Positions 26,991 to 36,440 of a DNA stretch of 64,000 nucleotides are shown here, piece after piece. The DNA comes from Actinoallomurus spadix (GTDB taxonomy: Bacteria; Actinomycetota; Actinomycetes; Streptosporangiales; Streptosporangiaceae). Every line of letters begins with the position of its first letter. Position 1 is the stretch's first letter. The notes beneath the pieces were generated by a model that worked only from the letters and a program-made list of their open reading frames with translations, made no database searches and was not told the DNA's origin. Where the stretch lies: positions 124,001 through 188,000 of the forward strand of contig NZ_JAMXMX010000013.1 of the NCBI RefSeq assembly GCF_024055725.1, given 5' to 3'. Both the position numbers and the translations under genes were made by a program.

Positions 26991-27749
26991 TCACGGGCCC
27001 GCGGCGCCCCACGTCAGGGACAGACCGGACGCGGCGCGGTCGGTGCTGATCTCCATCATGCTGCCGAGGATGGTGGCGTGGTCGTCGACGATCGCGGCGC
27101 CGTCCAGCGTGTACGTGATCCGCTCGCTCGTGAACACCGGGCTGCCCGCCGGCTCCTTCAGATGCTCGGCGAGGGCGGCGTCCAGCAGTCCGGGGCGGAT
27201 CGTCTCGGCGGCGCGGGCCACGGCCACCCCGGCGTCCGCGAGGGCCCCGTACAGCGAGACGCCGGTGAAGTCCCGGTCCCGTACCGCCTCGGCGTGCGGC
27301 TGCCGGACCCAGGACACCTGGTGGATCGCGGGACGCCCCGCGAACTCGCGAAGCCGCTCCAGCCGCAGCGCCGTCTCGCCGGGCCGGGCGCGCAGCCGCG
27401 CGGCGACGCCGGCCGGGACCTCGCGCACCGACCGCGCGAGCACCACCGTGCGCACCTCGTGACCCTGCTCGCGCAGGTCGTCGGCGAGACTCCGCAGCGA
27501 CCCGAGCTGGTACGCCAGGTGCGGCGGCGCGACGTACGTGCCGCGCCCGTGCCGCTGCACGATCAGCCCCTCGTCGCTGAGCCGCCGCAGCGCCTGCCGG
27601 AGCGTCATCAGCGTCACGCCGTACGAGGCGCTGAGCTCCCGCTGCGGCGGGAGCGCCTCGCCCGGCGCGTAGTGACCCGCGCGGATCTTCGCGGCGAGAT
27701 CGGCGGCGATGGTGCGGTACCTCGCCTCGTGGCCGGGGTCCCGGGCCAT
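26991..27749 (-). CDS. GntR-family (HutC/UTRA) transcriptional regulator
   Basis: This encodes 252 residues. The winged helix runs YRTIAADLAAKIRAGHYAPGEALPPQRELSASY and VTLMTLRQALRRLSDEGLI with QRHGRGTYV. A UTRA ligand domain follows (residues ~95-245), with LRLERLREFAGRPAIHQVSWV and a GVSLYGALADAG segment. HutC-type members bind palindromes centred on TCTAGA or similar and respond to small metabolites. It lies downstream of trpA (35 nt) in the same orientation, and matching palindromes lie before trpB, so it may autoregulate the operon; this is inferred. Confidence 0.9.
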   Translation of the reverse strand: MARDPGHEARYRTIAADLAAKIRAGHYAPGEALPPQRELSASYGVTLMTLRQALRRLSDEGLIVQRHGRGTYVAPPHLAYQLGSLRSLADDLREQGHEVRTVVLARSVREVPAGVAARLRARPGETALRLERLREFAGRPAIHQVSWVRQPHAEAVRDRDFTGVSLYGALADAGVAVARAAETIRPGLLDAALAEHLKEPAGSPVFTSERITYTLDGAAIVDDHATILGSMMEISTDRAASGLSLTWGAAGP

Positions 27750-27784
27750 CGGCCTCCCTCTCCTCCGCGCGGCTCGCCCCGCGC

Positions 27785-28588
27785 TCAGGTCCTCTCGTCG
27801 AGTGCTCGGCGAATCTTAGCCAGGAAGGCCCCGACGTCGTCCGGTCCGGCCCCGTCCAGCACCTGCCGCATCAGCGCCGCGCCGATGACGACGCCGTCCG
27901 CGCCGCGCGCGGCGGCCACCGCCTGCTCGGCGGTCGAGACGCCGAACCCGAGGAGCACGGGACGGTCGGTGCCGCGCCGGATCCGCTCGGCCGTCGTCGT
28001 CGCCGACGCGGCCAGCGCGGCCCGTTCGCCGGTCGTGCCCATCAGCGAGACGGCGTAGACGAACCCGCGGCTGCGCGCGGCGATCTCCGCCAGCCGTGGT
28101 TCCGGGGTCGCCGGGGAGGCGAGCAGCGCCAGGTCGACGCCCGCGGCGGCCGCGACGCCGGCCAGCTCACCGGCCTCGTCCACCGGCAGGTCCGCGACGA
28201 TCAGCCCGCTGACCCCGGCCGCCCGCAGCGCCGCGCAGAACGCCTCCGGCCCGTCCCGCAGGACCAGGTTGTAGTACGTGCTGGCGACCAGCGGCACCGC
28301 CGGCTCGCCCAGCGCGGCCAGGTCGGCGAGGATCCCGCGCACCGACGTGCCGCGCGCCAGCGCCGCGTGCGACGCCTCCTGGATGGTGACGCCGTCGAGG
28401 GTCGGATCGCTGAACGGCAGCCCGACCTCGATCGCGTCGGCCCCCGCCTCCGCGAACGCCCGCAGGTACGCGGTCCAGTCCGGGGTGATCCCGCCGGTGA
28501 CGTACGGCATCAGCAGCGTACGGCCCTCGTCGCGGCGGGCGCGCAGGCGCCGCTCCAGCGACCCCGGTGTCATCGTCACGCCGGTCAT
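27785..28588 (-). CDS. trpA: Tryptophan synthase alpha chain
   Basis: This encodes 267 residues, TIM-barrel alpha subunit that splits indole-3-glycerol phosphate to indole. The catalytic Glu is in [22 protein letters not shown] together with the Asp, and the phosphate loops [13 protein letters not shown] and [10 protein letters not shown] are present. The ATG at 28588 overlaps the trpB stop (ATGA), giving tight coupling of the two subunits. A longer open frame upstream is a shadow across trpB. Confidence 0.96.
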   Translation of the reverse strand: MTGVTMTPGSLERRLRARRDEGRTLLMPYVTGGITPDWTAYLRAFAEAGADAIEVGLPFSDPTLDGVTIQEASHAALARGTSVRGILADLAALGEPAVPLVASTYYNLVLRDGPEAFCAALRAAGVSGLIVADLPVDEAGELAGVAAAAGVDLALLASPATPEPRLAEIAARSRGFVYAVSLMGTTGERAALAASATTTAERIRRGTDRPVLLGFGVSTAEQAVAAARGADGVVIGAALMRQVLDGAGPDDVGAFLAKIRRALDERT

Positions 28589-29802
28589 GCCATGGCCTCC
28601 ATCAGCGTCGAGGTGTCCTTGTCGCCCCGCCCTGACAGCGTCAGCATCACGGTCGCGCCGGACGGCAGTTCCCCGTCGCCCGCCGCGCGGATCACCCACG
28701 CGACCGCGTGCGCGGACTCCAGCGCGGGCACGATCCCCTCGGTCCGGGCCAGGCGCACCGCCGCGCCGACGACCTCCTTGTCGGTGACCGTGACGTACCG
28801 CGCCCGGCCCAGGTCCCGCAGGTGGGCGTGCTCGGGGCCGACGCCCGGATAGTCCAGGCCGGCCGCGATCGAGTGGGCCTCGGTGATCTGCCCGTCGTCG
28901 TCCTGCAGGAAGAGCGAGCGGACGCCGTGCAGCACCCCGGCCCGGCCCCGGGTCGCCCCGGCGCCGCCCTCGGCCTCGACGCCGACGAGCCGCGCGGGAC
29001 CGTCGGCGAACCCGGCGAACGTGCCCGCGGCGTTCGACCCGCCTCCGACACAGGCCACGACGTAGTCCGGCGCGCCGGAGGGCAGCGCGGCCGCGCACTG
29101 GCCGCGCGCCTCCTCACCGATCACCCGCTGGAACTCCCGGACCATCCACGGGTACGGGTGCGGCCCGACGACGGAGCCCATGCAGTAGTGGGAGTCCTCC
29201 AGCGCGCCCACCCAGTGGCGCATCGCCTCGCTCGTGGCGTCCTTGAGCGTCCGGCTGCCCGTCGTGACCGGGACCACCTCGGCGCCGAGCAGGCGCATCC
29301 GGAAGACGTTCAGCGCCTGGCGTTCGATGTCGCGCTCGCCCATGAAGACGGTGGCCCGCAGGCCCAGCAGCGCGGCGGCGGTCGCGGTCGCCACCCCGTG
29401 CTGCCCGGCGCCCGTCTCCGCGATCAGCCGGGTCCGGCCCATCCGGACGGCCAGCAGCGCCTGCCCCATCACGTTGTTGATCTTGTGGGAGCCCGTGTGG
29501 GCCAGGTCCTCGCGCTTGAGCAGGATCTCGACGCCCAGCTCGGCGGACAGGCGCCGCGCCCGCGTCAGCGGCGTCGGCCGGCCGACGTACTCGGCCAGCA
29601 GCGCCGCGAGCTCGGCGCGGAAGGCCGGGTCCGCCCACGCCGCCCGGAAGGCGTCCTCCACCTCGCCGCACGCCGCCACCAGCGACTCCGGCGCGTACCG
29701 GCCCCCGTGCCCGCCGAACCTGCCCCGCGCCCCGGGATCGCCCATCACGGTGGTGCGGGGAACCGCCTCCCGCACCGGCCGCGACCGTACGTCCGTCACC
29801 AT
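28585..29802 (-). CDS. trpB: Tryptophan synthase beta chain
   Basis: This encodes 405 residues. The PLP lysine is in HTGSHKINN, the glutamate region [15 protein letters not shown] follows, and the phosphate loop VGGGSNAAG is further on. It condenses indole with serine. The ATG at 29802 has GGGAGG about 5 nt upstream. Only trpB and trpA are present; trpC and the other biosynthetic genes are not next to it. Twin palindromes lie immediately upstream of the ribosome-binding site. As the operon ends with a GntR gene, its control may differ from attenuation. Confidence 0.96.
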   Translation of the reverse strand: MVTDVRSRPVREAVPRTTVMGDPGARGRFGGHGGRYAPESLVAACGEVEDAFRAAWADPAFRAELAALLAEYVGRPTPLTRARRLSAELGVEILLKREDLAHTGSHKINNVMGQALLAVRMGRTRLIAETGAGQHGVATATAAALLGLRATVFMGERDIERQALNVFRMRLLGAEVVPVTTGSRTLKDATSEAMRHWVGALEDSHYCMGSVVGPHPYPWMVREFQRVIGEEARGQCAAALPSGAPDYVVACVGGGSNAAGTFAGFADGPARLVGVEAEGGAGATRGRAGVLHGVRSLFLQDDDGQITEAHSIAAGLDYPGVGPEHAHLRDLGRARYVTVTDKEVVGAAVRLARTEGIVPALESAHAVAWVIRAAGDGELPSGATVMLTLSGRGDKDTSTLMEAMA

Positions 29803-29813
29803 GCCGCCTCCCA

Positions 29814-29848
29814 GAGATCTAGAACTCTTCGACTGAGTTCTAGAACTC
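29814..29848 (-). promoter_or_regulatory. Twin palindromic operator before trpB
   Basis: GAGTTCTAGAACTC at 29835-29848 is a perfect 14-bp palindrome. GAGATCTAGAACTC at 29814-29827 is the same site with one change. Their starts are 21 bp apart, two helical turns. The TCTAGA core resembles sites of HutC-type GntR regulators such as DasR. The adjoining GntR product is the obvious candidate ligand. They lie directly upstream of the trpB ribosome-binding site. Confidence 0.75.
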
Positions 29849-29871
29849 TAACCCGGAACTCGGGCATGCGA

Positions 29872-29900
29872 AAGGCCTGGCCGGAAATCGGCCAGGCCTT
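29872..29900 (-). terminator. Hairpin downstream of the DUF5313 gene
   Basis: A perfect 12-bp stem (AAGGCCTGGCCG at 29872-29883 and complement at 29889-29900) with loop GAAAT lies 71 bases after the DUF5313 stop in transcription order and before the trpB operator. There is only a weak T-tract. Confidence 0.65.
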
Positions 29901-29970
29901 GGGGAAAAGTTGTCCACAGGTTGTGGACGGTCACTGTGGACGAGTCCTGTGGATTACGCGGACCACGGGG

Positions 29971-30312
29971 TCAGTGTGGGGGATGACCGCGCTGTGGATC
30001 GTCGGGTACGGGCAGGCCGTGCTGGCGCAGCCGCGCCTGCCGGATGTCCGCGAAGTTGATCGCGACGACGAACGTGCTGCTCAGCAACGCCAGCGCCACG
30101 ACGGCCACCCGGATTCCCCACTCCGCCGGCAGCAGCGCGAGCCCCACGCAGACCGGGGTCATGAGAGCGAGGTGGCGGACCATCATGCGGCCACGCCACC
30201 CCGCGTCGGTCAGATCGTGCCGCACCCAGCCGAGGTTCTCCGGAGGAAGCCGGAACCCCATGGCGTAGCGGGCCCGCCGCAGCGGGCCCGGGTCACCGGG
30301 CAGCCGGGTCAG
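29971..30312 (-). CDS. DUF5313-family small membrane protein, probable CTG start
   Basis: This encodes 113 residues if started at CTG 30312, 96 if started at the first ATG (30261). The CTG is preceded at 6 nt by GGAGG, whereas the ATG has no ribosome-binding site. The extra 17 residues include PGPLRRARYAMGFRLPP, the usual N-terminal DUF5313 pattern. No ATG, GTG or TTG occurs between the upstream stop and position 30261. The remainder has WVRHDLTDAGWRGRMMVRHL, two membrane helices and ARLRQHGLP. The frame begins only 15 bases after the TPM-like gene stop, so the two are translationally linked. The function of the family is unknown. Confidence 0.75.
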   Translation of the reverse strand: MTRLPGDPGPLRRARYAMGFRLPPENLGWVRHDLTDAGWRGRMMVRHLALMTPVCVGLALLPAEWGIRVAVVALALLSSTFVVAINFADIRQARLRQHGLPVPDDPQRGHPPH

Positions 30313-30324
30313 CGCGAACCTCCG

Positions 30325-31665
30325 TCACCAGTCGCCGCCGCCACCGAAGTCGCCGCCACCGTCGAAGCCGCCGAAGTCGCCGCCGCCGATGTCGAAGCCA
30401 CCACCGTCACCGCCGCCGTCTCCGCCGCCGAAGCCCCAGCCGCCGTCGTTGTCGTTGCCGGCCTCGTACCCGGCCATGTAACCGGCGTCGTAGCCGCCGT
30501 GGCCGCCGAAGCCCCCGCTGAACATCGAGCCCAGCGCGGTGCCGATCAACAGGCCGCCCAGCATGTCGCCGCCGCCGAAACCGGAGTAGTAGCCCCCGGC
30601 GTACGGCGCGTACATCGGCCCGGCGTCCCAGTACGGCCGCCGCTGACCGCCGATCGAGACCAGGCGGGCGTCCGGGTCCACGCCCGACAGCACCCGCTGC
30701 GCGTCGGCCGCGCAGGCCGGAACCGACCGGGGCTGGCCGCCCGCGGGCGCCCACATGACGTCCTGCACCGACGGGCCGTGCTGCGGGTTGAAGAAGCAGG
30801 GGGCACGTCGCTCGGGCACCGGCCGGCCGTCCAGGCGGGCCCGCACCGCCGTCATGTAATAGCGGCCGTCCGCCAGCGCCTCGGTGACTTGGCTCATGTC
30901 CTGCGGACGGCGCGCCTCGTCGACCGCGGCCTTCGCCCGGTCGTAGGAGTCCATGGCGCGCTGGTAGTCGTCCCGCGCGGCCGGGTCGAGGTTCGGGTCC
31001 ATCACGTTGAGGTTCAGCCCGGTGATGTCCTCACCCAGCCGGGTGACGTCCTCGTAGACGTTCTCCTTGAGCTCGGCCAGCTGCCTGGCCTCCCGCTCCT
31101 TCCGCCGCTTACGGGCGAAGAAGATCAGGCCCACGACGCCCAGGACGATGAGGATCAGGACGCCCAGCACCACGAACCCGGCCGTCGCCGAGCCCGACTT
31201 CTTGTCGGAGATCGCCTTGTCGAAGCGCTTGTTCAGGTTGAGGACCAGGTCCTTGAGGTTGGACGAGTCACCCCGCGCCTGGGTCACCAGCGTCCGGACC
31301 TTGCTGCTGCCCAGGCCATCGTGCGTGCCCGCGAGGATCCGCCGGCCGGAGCCGTCGAGCAGGATGAGCGTGCCCTTGCGCCCCAGAGCGCTGTCGAGCT
31401 GCCGCAGGCCCGAGGAACTGACGCGATCCTGCTTCACCACGGCGATCCGGATGGTCGACTCGTCGTCCTTCAGCGCGTTGACCACGGATTGCTTGTCGGA
31501 ACCGGACATCGTCGCACCCGCGTCCGAGGACAGGTAGAACCGCTGGCTCTTCAACCCCTGGACGACGTTCTGGAACGGATCGGCGTTCGCCGGGACGGCG
31601 AACGCGAACAGCAGTGCGACGACGGCGGCCACGGCGGCGGGAATCGTCGAACGGCGAATCTTCAT
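30325..31665 (-). CDS. TPM-like secreted/membrane protein with Gly-rich tail
   Basis: This encodes 446 residues. A signal peptide (VAAVVALLFAFAVPANA) is followed by an extracytoplasmic domain of about 150 residues with TIRIAVVKQD and GTLILLDGSGRRILAG, resembling TPM/YgcG-type proteins. A membrane helix (GFVVLGVLILIVLGVVGLIFF, about residues 176-196), a basic stop-transfer, and a coiled-coil-like cytoplasmic region (about 200-260) follow. The final 100 residues are very rich in Gly, Tyr, Phe and Asp. Such proteins may take part in membrane repair or envelope maintenance, but no activity is established. The ATG at 31665 opens the signal peptide. Confidence 0.78.
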   Translation of the reverse strand: MKIRRSTIPAAVAAVVALLFAFAVPANADPFQNVVQGLKSQRFYLSSDAGATMSGSDKQSVVNALKDDESTIRIAVVKQDRVSSSGLRQLDSALGRKGTLILLDGSGRRILAGTHDGLGSSKVRTLVTQARGDSSNLKDLVLNLNKRFDKAISDKKSGSATAGFVVLGVLILIVLGVVGLIFFARKRRKEREARQLAELKENVYEDVTRLGEDITGLNLNVMDPNLDPAARDDYQRAMDSYDRAKAAVDEARRPQDMSQVTEALADGRYYMTAVRARLDGRPVPERRAPCFFNPQHGPSVQDVMWAPAGGQPRSVPACAADAQRVLSGVDPDARLVSIGGQRRPYWDAGPMYAPYAGGYYSGFGGGDMLGGLLIGTALGSMFSGGFGGHGGYDAGYMAGYEAGNDNDGGWGFGGGDGGGDGGGFDIGGGDFGGFDGGGDFGGGGDW

Positions 31666-31883
31666 GGCGCCTTCAAGTGATCAGTGTGGTTGCTTTGACT
31701 AGCTTCGACGAACCAGCGGTCGGGATGGTTCCGTGCACACGCCGGTGCCGCCGCGCGACACCCCGTGCACCAGGACGTCCCAGAGCCGAGCGTAACCGAT
31801 GGCGAGCATCACGTTACGCCCCGCTCGGACGTGCTCTTCCGGGTGGCCCCCGGGTGCCCGGCGCGCCGGTCCGGGCCGCCGGC

Positions 31884-33650
31884 TCAGGCGTCCTTGATCT
31901 CGCAGATCACGGCGCCGTTCGAGACCGTCTGGCCGACCTGCGCGGCCAGGCCCGTCACCGTGCCCGCCTTGTGCGCCGTCAGCGGCTGCTCCATCTTCAT
32001 CGCCTCGAGCACCACGATCGTGGCCCCGGCCTCCACCGCCGTGCCGTCCTCGACGAGGATCTTGACGATGGTGCCCTGCATCGGGCTGACCAGCGCGTCC
32101 CCGCTGGCGGCGGCCCCGCCGGCCTTCTTGCCGCCCTTGCGCCGGGCCGGCGCCGCCGCGCGGCCCGTGGCGACCGGGCCGGGATCGCCCGCCGAGGCGC
32201 CCAGGCCCGCGGGGAGCACCACCTCGAGGCGCTTGCCGCCGACCTCGACGGTCACCCTCTCCCGCTCCGCCGGCTCGGCCGCCTCGACCGCCGCGTCGTA
32301 CGGCGCGATCGTGTTGTCGAACTCGGTCTCGATCCAGCGCGTGTGCACCCGGAACGGCTCGTCGGTGAACGCCGGGTCCTCGATCACCGTCCGGTGGAAC
32401 GGGATGACCGTCGGCATGCCCTCGATCTCGAACTCCGCGAGCGCCCGCCGCGCCCGCTGCAGCGCCTCCGTGCGGTTCGCGCCGGTGACGATCAGCTTCG
32501 CGATCATCGAGTCGTACATCTGCGGGACGGTCATGCCCTCGCCGAACCCGCTGTCCAGGCGCACGCCCGGACCGGTCGGCGCGCTCCACCGGGTGATCGT
32601 CCCCGGCGCGGGCAGGAAGTTGCGGCCCGCGTCCTCCGCGTTGATGCGGAACTCGATCGAGTGCCCGCGCAGGGCCGGGTCGTCGTACCCCAGCTCCTCG
32701 CCCTCCGCGACGCGGAACTGCTCCCTTACGAGGTCGACGCCGGCGACCTCCTCGGTCACCGGGTGCTCGACCTGGAGGCGGGTGTTCACCTCGAGGAACG
32801 AGATCGTGCCGTCCTGGCCGACGAGGAACTCGCACGTGCCCGCGCCGACGTACCCGGCCTCGCGCAGGATCGCCTTGGAGCTGGAGTACAGGGTCGCCAG
32901 CTGCTCCTCGCTCAGGAACGGTGCCGGGGCCTCCTCCACGAGCTTCTGGTGCCGCCGCTGCAGCGAGCAGTCACGCGTGGAGACGACCACGACGTTCCCG
33001 TGCCGGTCGGCGAGGCACTGGGTCTCCACGTGACGGGGCTTGTCGAGGTACCGCTCGACGAAGCACTCCCCGCGCCCGAACGAGGCGACCGCCTCCCGGA
33101 CCGCCGACTCGTACAGCTCGGGGATCTCCTCCATCGTCCGCGCGACCTTCAGCCCGCGGCCGCCACCACCGAACGCCGCCTTGATCGCGATGGGCAGCCC
33201 GTGCTCCCGCGCGAACGCCACCACCTCGTCGGCGTCCTCGACCGGGTCCTTGGTGCCCGCCACCAGCGGGGCGCCGACCTTCTGCGCGATGTGCCGCGCC
33301 TGCACCTTGTCGCCCAGCGCCATGATCGCGCTCGGCGGCGGGCCGATCCAGGTCAGCCCGGCGTTCGTCACCGCCTCGGCGAACTGGGCGTTCTCGGACA
33401 GGAAGCCGTAGCCCGGGTGCACGGCGTCGGCGCCGCTCTCCTTGGCGATCCGCAGCAGCTTGTCCATGTCGAGGTAGCTCTCGGCCGCGGTCGACCCGCC
33501 CAGCGCGTACGCCTCATCCGCGACCCGCGCGTGCAGCCCGTCCAGGTCGGGCTCCGAGTAGACGGCGACACTGCCGATTCCCGCGTCCCGGCACGCCCGC
33601 GCGATACGGACGGCGATCTCACCCCGGTTGGCGATCAGGACCTTGCGCAC
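31884..33650 (-). CDS. accA: Acetyl/propionyl-CoA carboxylase biotin carboxylase-BCCP subunit
   Basis: This encodes 588 residues. Biotin carboxylase ([18 protein letters not shown]-grasp loop [13 protein letters not shown], and [14 protein letters not shown]) occupies residues 1-450. The C terminus is a biotin carboxyl carrier domain with the biotinylated Lys in EAMKMEQP (about residue 550). It carboxylates biotin for transfer to acyl-CoA by the beta subunit. GTG at 33650 starts the family-typical N terminus, with GAGGAG 7 nt upstream; the frame stays open further. The partner beta and epsilon genes are 29 kb away in this window, beyond the accessory block. Confidence 0.95.
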   Translation of the reverse strand: MRKVLIANRGEIAVRIARACRDAGIGSVAVYSEPDLDGLHARVADEAYALGGSTAAESYLDMDKLLRIAKESGADAVHPGYGFLSENAQFAEAVTNAGLTWIGPPPSAIMALGDKVQARHIAQKVGAPLVAGTKDPVEDADEVVAFAREHGLPIAIKAAFGGGGRGLKVARTMEEIPELYESAVREAVASFGRGECFVERYLDKPRHVETQCLADRHGNVVVVSTRDCSLQRRHQKLVEEAPAPFLSEEQLATLYSSSKAILREAGYVGAGTCEFLVGQDGTISFLEVNTRLQVEHPVTEEVAGVDLVREQFRVAEGEELGYDDPALRGHSIEFRINAEDAGRNFLPAPGTITRWSAPTGPGVRLDSGFGEGMTVPQMYDSMIAKLIVTGANRTEALQRARRALAEFEIEGMPTVIPFHRTVIEDPAFTDEPFRVHTRWIETEFDNTIAPYDAAVEAAEPAERERVTVEVGGKRLEVVLPAGLGASAGDPGPVATGRAAAPARRKGGKKAGGAAASGDALVSPMQGTIVKILVEDGTAVEAGATIVVLEAMKMEQPLTAHKAGTVTGLAAQVGQTVSNGAVICEIKDA

Positions 33651-33961
33651 GTACGACTCCTCGCTCTTGCCGATCAGAGAGAGTTTAGGCAACCCCGCTC
33701 CGCGCGCGCTCAAGGGCCGCCCGGTTATGGCGATCTCCAGAGTAACCAATCACTTGCTCGGCTGCCGCCGTCGCCCGTCGCCACCCTGGCGCTCCCGCCC
33801 CGTCCGCCGCCTACCGGCGGGCGCCGAAACGCGTCGGCATCTTCCTGCTTTGCCCATTTTGTGAGAGTGGATGGCCGCAAACGGACAAGGAGAGGGGTTC
33901 CGCCGGCCTCCTGCCGATGCTTGATTGCACAGACGGGCTGACAGCGAACGGAGAGAATCCG
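33651..33961. other. Divergent intergenic region, nothing recognised
   Basis: These 311 bases separate the accA start and the WXG100 start. A GGAG precedes the WXG100 ATG. I see no clear -10/-35 pair, hairpin or operator symmetry here. Confidence 0.6.
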
Positions 33962-34231
33962 ATGGGTGGCATCTACGGTGGCGATCCCGACGCCATGAAG
34001 AGGCTCGCCGGCCTCTTCCAGAAGCACGGCCAGGAACTCGACCAGATCATCCGGGACCTCAACGCGAACACCCAGAGCAGCCAGAGCATCTGGCAGGGTC
34101 CCGGGGCCAACCGGTTCCGCGAGGCGTGGGCCCAGGCGAAGCCGTCCTTCGACAAGATGGTCGTCGCCTTCCAGGAGGCCCACCGGGACATCAACAGCCG
34201 CGCCGAGGGTTTCCGCAACGTCGGCAAATAG
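33962..34231 (+). CDS. WXG100-family (ESX-type) small protein
   Basis: This encodes 89 residues of the EsxA/EsxB-like helical hairpin family, substrates of type VII secretion. The WXG turn is IWQGPGANRFREAW (about residues 43-56), with amphipathic helices on both sides and no signal peptide. The C-terminal YxxxD/E export signal is not evident. The start ATG 33962 has GGAGAG upstream. A lone WXG100 gene is present, 12 kb from the FHA-FtsK/EssC-like gene; the intervening DNA contains mobile material, so the two may once have been closer. That link is inferred. Confidence 0.85.
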   Translation: MGGIYGGDPDAMKRLAGLFQKHGQELDQIIRDLNANTQSSQSIWQGPGANRFREAWAQAKPSFDKMVVAFQEAHRDINSRAEGFRNVGK

Positions 34232-34283
34232 CCCCGCTGTCATGCATGCCAGCCCCTAGGGGGCCCGGTCGCGCCGCACCTTC

Positions 34284-35606
34284 CTATTCGGATGCGGTGG
34301 CCGGTGCCCGGCGTCTCAGGACCAGCCATCGGCCGGTCAGGCCGACGGTGAACATGACGACGCCGGCGAGGACGGACCGCAAGGGCAGGGCGGCGACCAG
34401 GGTCAGGCAGCCGGCGGTGCCGAGCACGTTGAGCCAGCGTGGCCATCGGCGATCGGGCGCAGGCTGGGTGAAGGCCGCGGCGTTGGCGATGGCGTAGTAG
34501 ACCAGAACACCGAAAGAGGAGAAGCCGATCACGCCGCGCAGATCGGCGATGGCCACCAGGGCGCTCACCACGACGGCGAGGGCGATCTCGGCGTGGCGTG
34601 GTACCCGGTACCGCGGATGGACGGCGGCGAGCAGGCCAGGCAGGTCACGGTGCCGGGCCATGGCCAGGCCGGTGCGGCCGATCCCGGCCATCAACGCCAG
34701 CAGCGCGCCGAGCGCCGCCAGCGCACCACCGACTCGCACCACCGGGGCCAACGCCCCGGCCCCCGCCGTCTCGACGGCAGTGGTCAGTGGCGCGGGCGCC
34801 GCGGCGAGCCGATGCGGCCCGGCGGCCAGCAACACCGCGACCCCGACCACGAGGTAGACGGCCACGGCGATGAACAGCGCGATCGGAATCGCGCGGGGAA
34901 TGGTGCGCGCCGGGTCCCGGACTTCTTCCCCCATGGTGGCGAGGCGGGCGTAGCCGGCGAAGGCGAAGAACAGCAGGCCCGCGGACTGAAGGACGCCGTA
35001 GACGCCGCCGGCTTGCCAGTCGCCGAGGTCGCCCGTGCCGATGTGCCCGCCCACCGCGATACCCACGACGACGACGGCCAGGGCGGTCAGGCTGGTGGCG
35101 ACGAGCACCCGGGTGAGCCGGGCGGTCCTGGTCACGCCTCGGTAGTTGAGCGCGGCCAGGCCCAGCACGCCCGCGATGGCGACGACCCGTTGTACCCACC
35201 AGGGGCCGGGGACCGCGTAGGAGGCGAAGGTGAGCGCCATGGCGGCGCATGAGGCGGTCTTGCCGACGACGAATCCCCATCCGGCGGTGAACCCCCACCA
35301 GTGGCCGAGGCGCTCGCGGCCGTAGATGTAGGTGCCTCCGGAGACCGGATACACCGCCGCCAGTTGCGCGGAGGCGACCGCGTTGCAGTACGCGATCACC
35401 GAGGCGATCACCAGCCCGATCAGCAGTCCCGTGCCGGCGGCCCGCGCCGCGGGGCCGAACGCGGCGAACACGCCCGCGCCGATCATCGACCCGAGTCCGA
35501 TCACGACCGCGTCACCGGTGCCCAACCTGCGCGCGAGGTGGTCCCCGCCACCGGAACCCGGCCCGGCCGATCCGGATACGTCCCGGGGCTGAGGTCGCGA
35601 TGTCAC
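34284..35606 (-). CDS. APC-family amino acid permease
   Basis: This encodes 440 residues with about twelve membrane helices. The APC first helix motif is GLGSMIGAGVFAAFGPAAR, followed by the TM3 region and GEEVRDPARTIPRAIPIA, the conserved cytoplasmic segment after TM6. These are amino acid/polyamine/cation transporters. The start GTG at 35606 has GAGGAGGT 4-5 nt upstream; a longer frame covers the ArsR operator and is rejected. It is divergent from the ArsR-ArsC fusion, and the operator lies 24 bp from its start, so it may be under the same control. A permease of this family is not a known arsenite pump. Confidence 0.87.
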   Translation of the reverse strand: MTSRPQPRDVSGSAGPGSGGGDHLARRLGTGDAVVIGLGSMIGAGVFAAFGPAARAAGTGLLIGLVIASVIAYCNAVASAQLAAVYPVSGGTYIYGRERLGHWWGFTAGWGFVVGKTASCAAMALTFASYAVPGPWWVQRVVAIAGVLGLAALNYRGVTRTARLTRVLVATSLTALAVVVVGIAVGGHIGTGDLGDWQAGGVYGVLQSAGLLFFAFAGYARLATMGEEVRDPARTIPRAIPIALFIAVAVYLVVGVAVLLAAGPHRLAAAPAPLTTAVETAGAGALAPVVRVGGALAALGALLALMAGIGRTGLAMARHRDLPGLLAAVHPRYRVPRHAEIALAVVVSALVAIADLRGVIGFSSFGVLVYYAIANAAAFTQPAPDRRWPRWLNVLGTAGCLTLVAALPLRSVLAGVVMFTVGLTGRWLVLRRRAPATASE

Positions 35607-35629
35607 CGGCCACCTCCTCGACACTATTC

Positions 35630-35647
35630 CATCAAACTCGTTTGATG
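35630..35647. promoter_or_regulatory. ArsR-type operator
   Basis: CATCAAAC-TC-GTTTGATG is a perfect inverted repeat. It contains ATCAA-N6-TTGAT at 35631-35646, the published consensus half-site arrangement for arsenic-responsive ArsR repressors. It lies 13 bp before the ArsR-ArsC start and 24 bp before the permease start. Confidence 0.8.
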
Positions 35648-35660
35648 TATCGTCCGGGGC

Positions 35661-36440
35661 ATGGCGTCGTCGAGTCAAGCCACCCCGGCGTTCGTACGCC
35701 TGGCCGCCCACCCGCTGCGCTGGCGGCTGTTGACCGAGCTCGCCACCGGTGACCTGCGGGTCCGCGAGCTCACGGCGCTGGTCGCAGCGCCGCAGAACCT
35801 GGTCTCCTACCACCTGCGGGTACTCCGCGACGGCGGTCTGGTCACCGCCACACGCAGCAGCTTCGACGGTCGCGACAGTTACTACCGGCTGGACCTGGCC
35901 CGCTGCGCGCAGGCCCTGGCCGGTACCGGGGCCGCCCTGCATCCGGCACTGCGTTGCGTCCCCACACCCCCGGTGTCTCCGGCCGGCCGGCGGCGCCGGT
36001 CCCGGCCGGCGGTGTTGTTCCTGTGCACGGGCAACAGCGCGCGCTCACCGATCGCCGAGGCCCTGCTGCGCCATCACCTCGCCGACGACCTGTTCGTGAC
36101 CAGCGCCGGCAGCCGACCCAGATCGGAGACGCACCCCCAGGCGGTTCAGGTGCTGCGCGAGCGGTACGGCATCGACATCGCCGGCCGGCGGCCGCGCCAT
36201 TTGGACACCCTGCGCGGTCACCGGTTCGATTACGTGATCACCTTGTGCGACAAGGTCCGTGAGGTCTGCCCCGAATTCGGCGACCACACGCGACGGATCC
36301 ACTGGAGTGTCCCCGACCCGGCCGCGACCGGCCGCACCGAGCACGGCCATGACTCGTTCGCCCGCGCGGCCGCGGACATCGACACACGCATCCGCTACCT
36401 GCTGCCCGTCCTCGCACAGACCCCGGAGGCTCGCCCATGA
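35661..36440 (+). CDS. ArsR regulator fused to arsenate reductase (ArsC, LMW-PTP fold)
   Basis: This encodes 259 residues. Residues 1-95 form an ArsR winged helix (HPLRWRLLTELATGDLRVREL and SYHLRVLRDGGLV). A basic proline linker leads to a LMW-phosphatase-fold reductase from about residue 115 with the active-site loop CTGNSARSP (CX5R). A further pair CDKVREVC is spaced as in thioredoxin-linked ArsC, and DPAATGR supplies the general acid Asp. Arsenate would be reduced by the C-terminal part and arsenite sensed by the N-terminal part. The usual ArsR metalloid cysteines are not evident in the HTH domain. Start ATG 35661; its stop overlaps the VOC gene by 4 nt. Confidence 0.9.
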   Translation: MASSSQATPAFVRLAAHPLRWRLLTELATGDLRVRELTALVAAPQNLVSYHLRVLRDGGLVTATRSSFDGRDSYYRLDLARCAQALAGTGAALHPALRCVPTPPVSPAGRRRRSRPAVLFLCTGNSARSPIAEALLRHHLADDLFVTSAGSRPRSETHPQAVQVLRERYGIDIAGRRPRHLDTLRGHRFDYVITLCDKVREVCPEFGDHTRRIHWSVPDPAATGRTEHGHDSFARAAADIDTRIRYLLPVLAQTPEARP

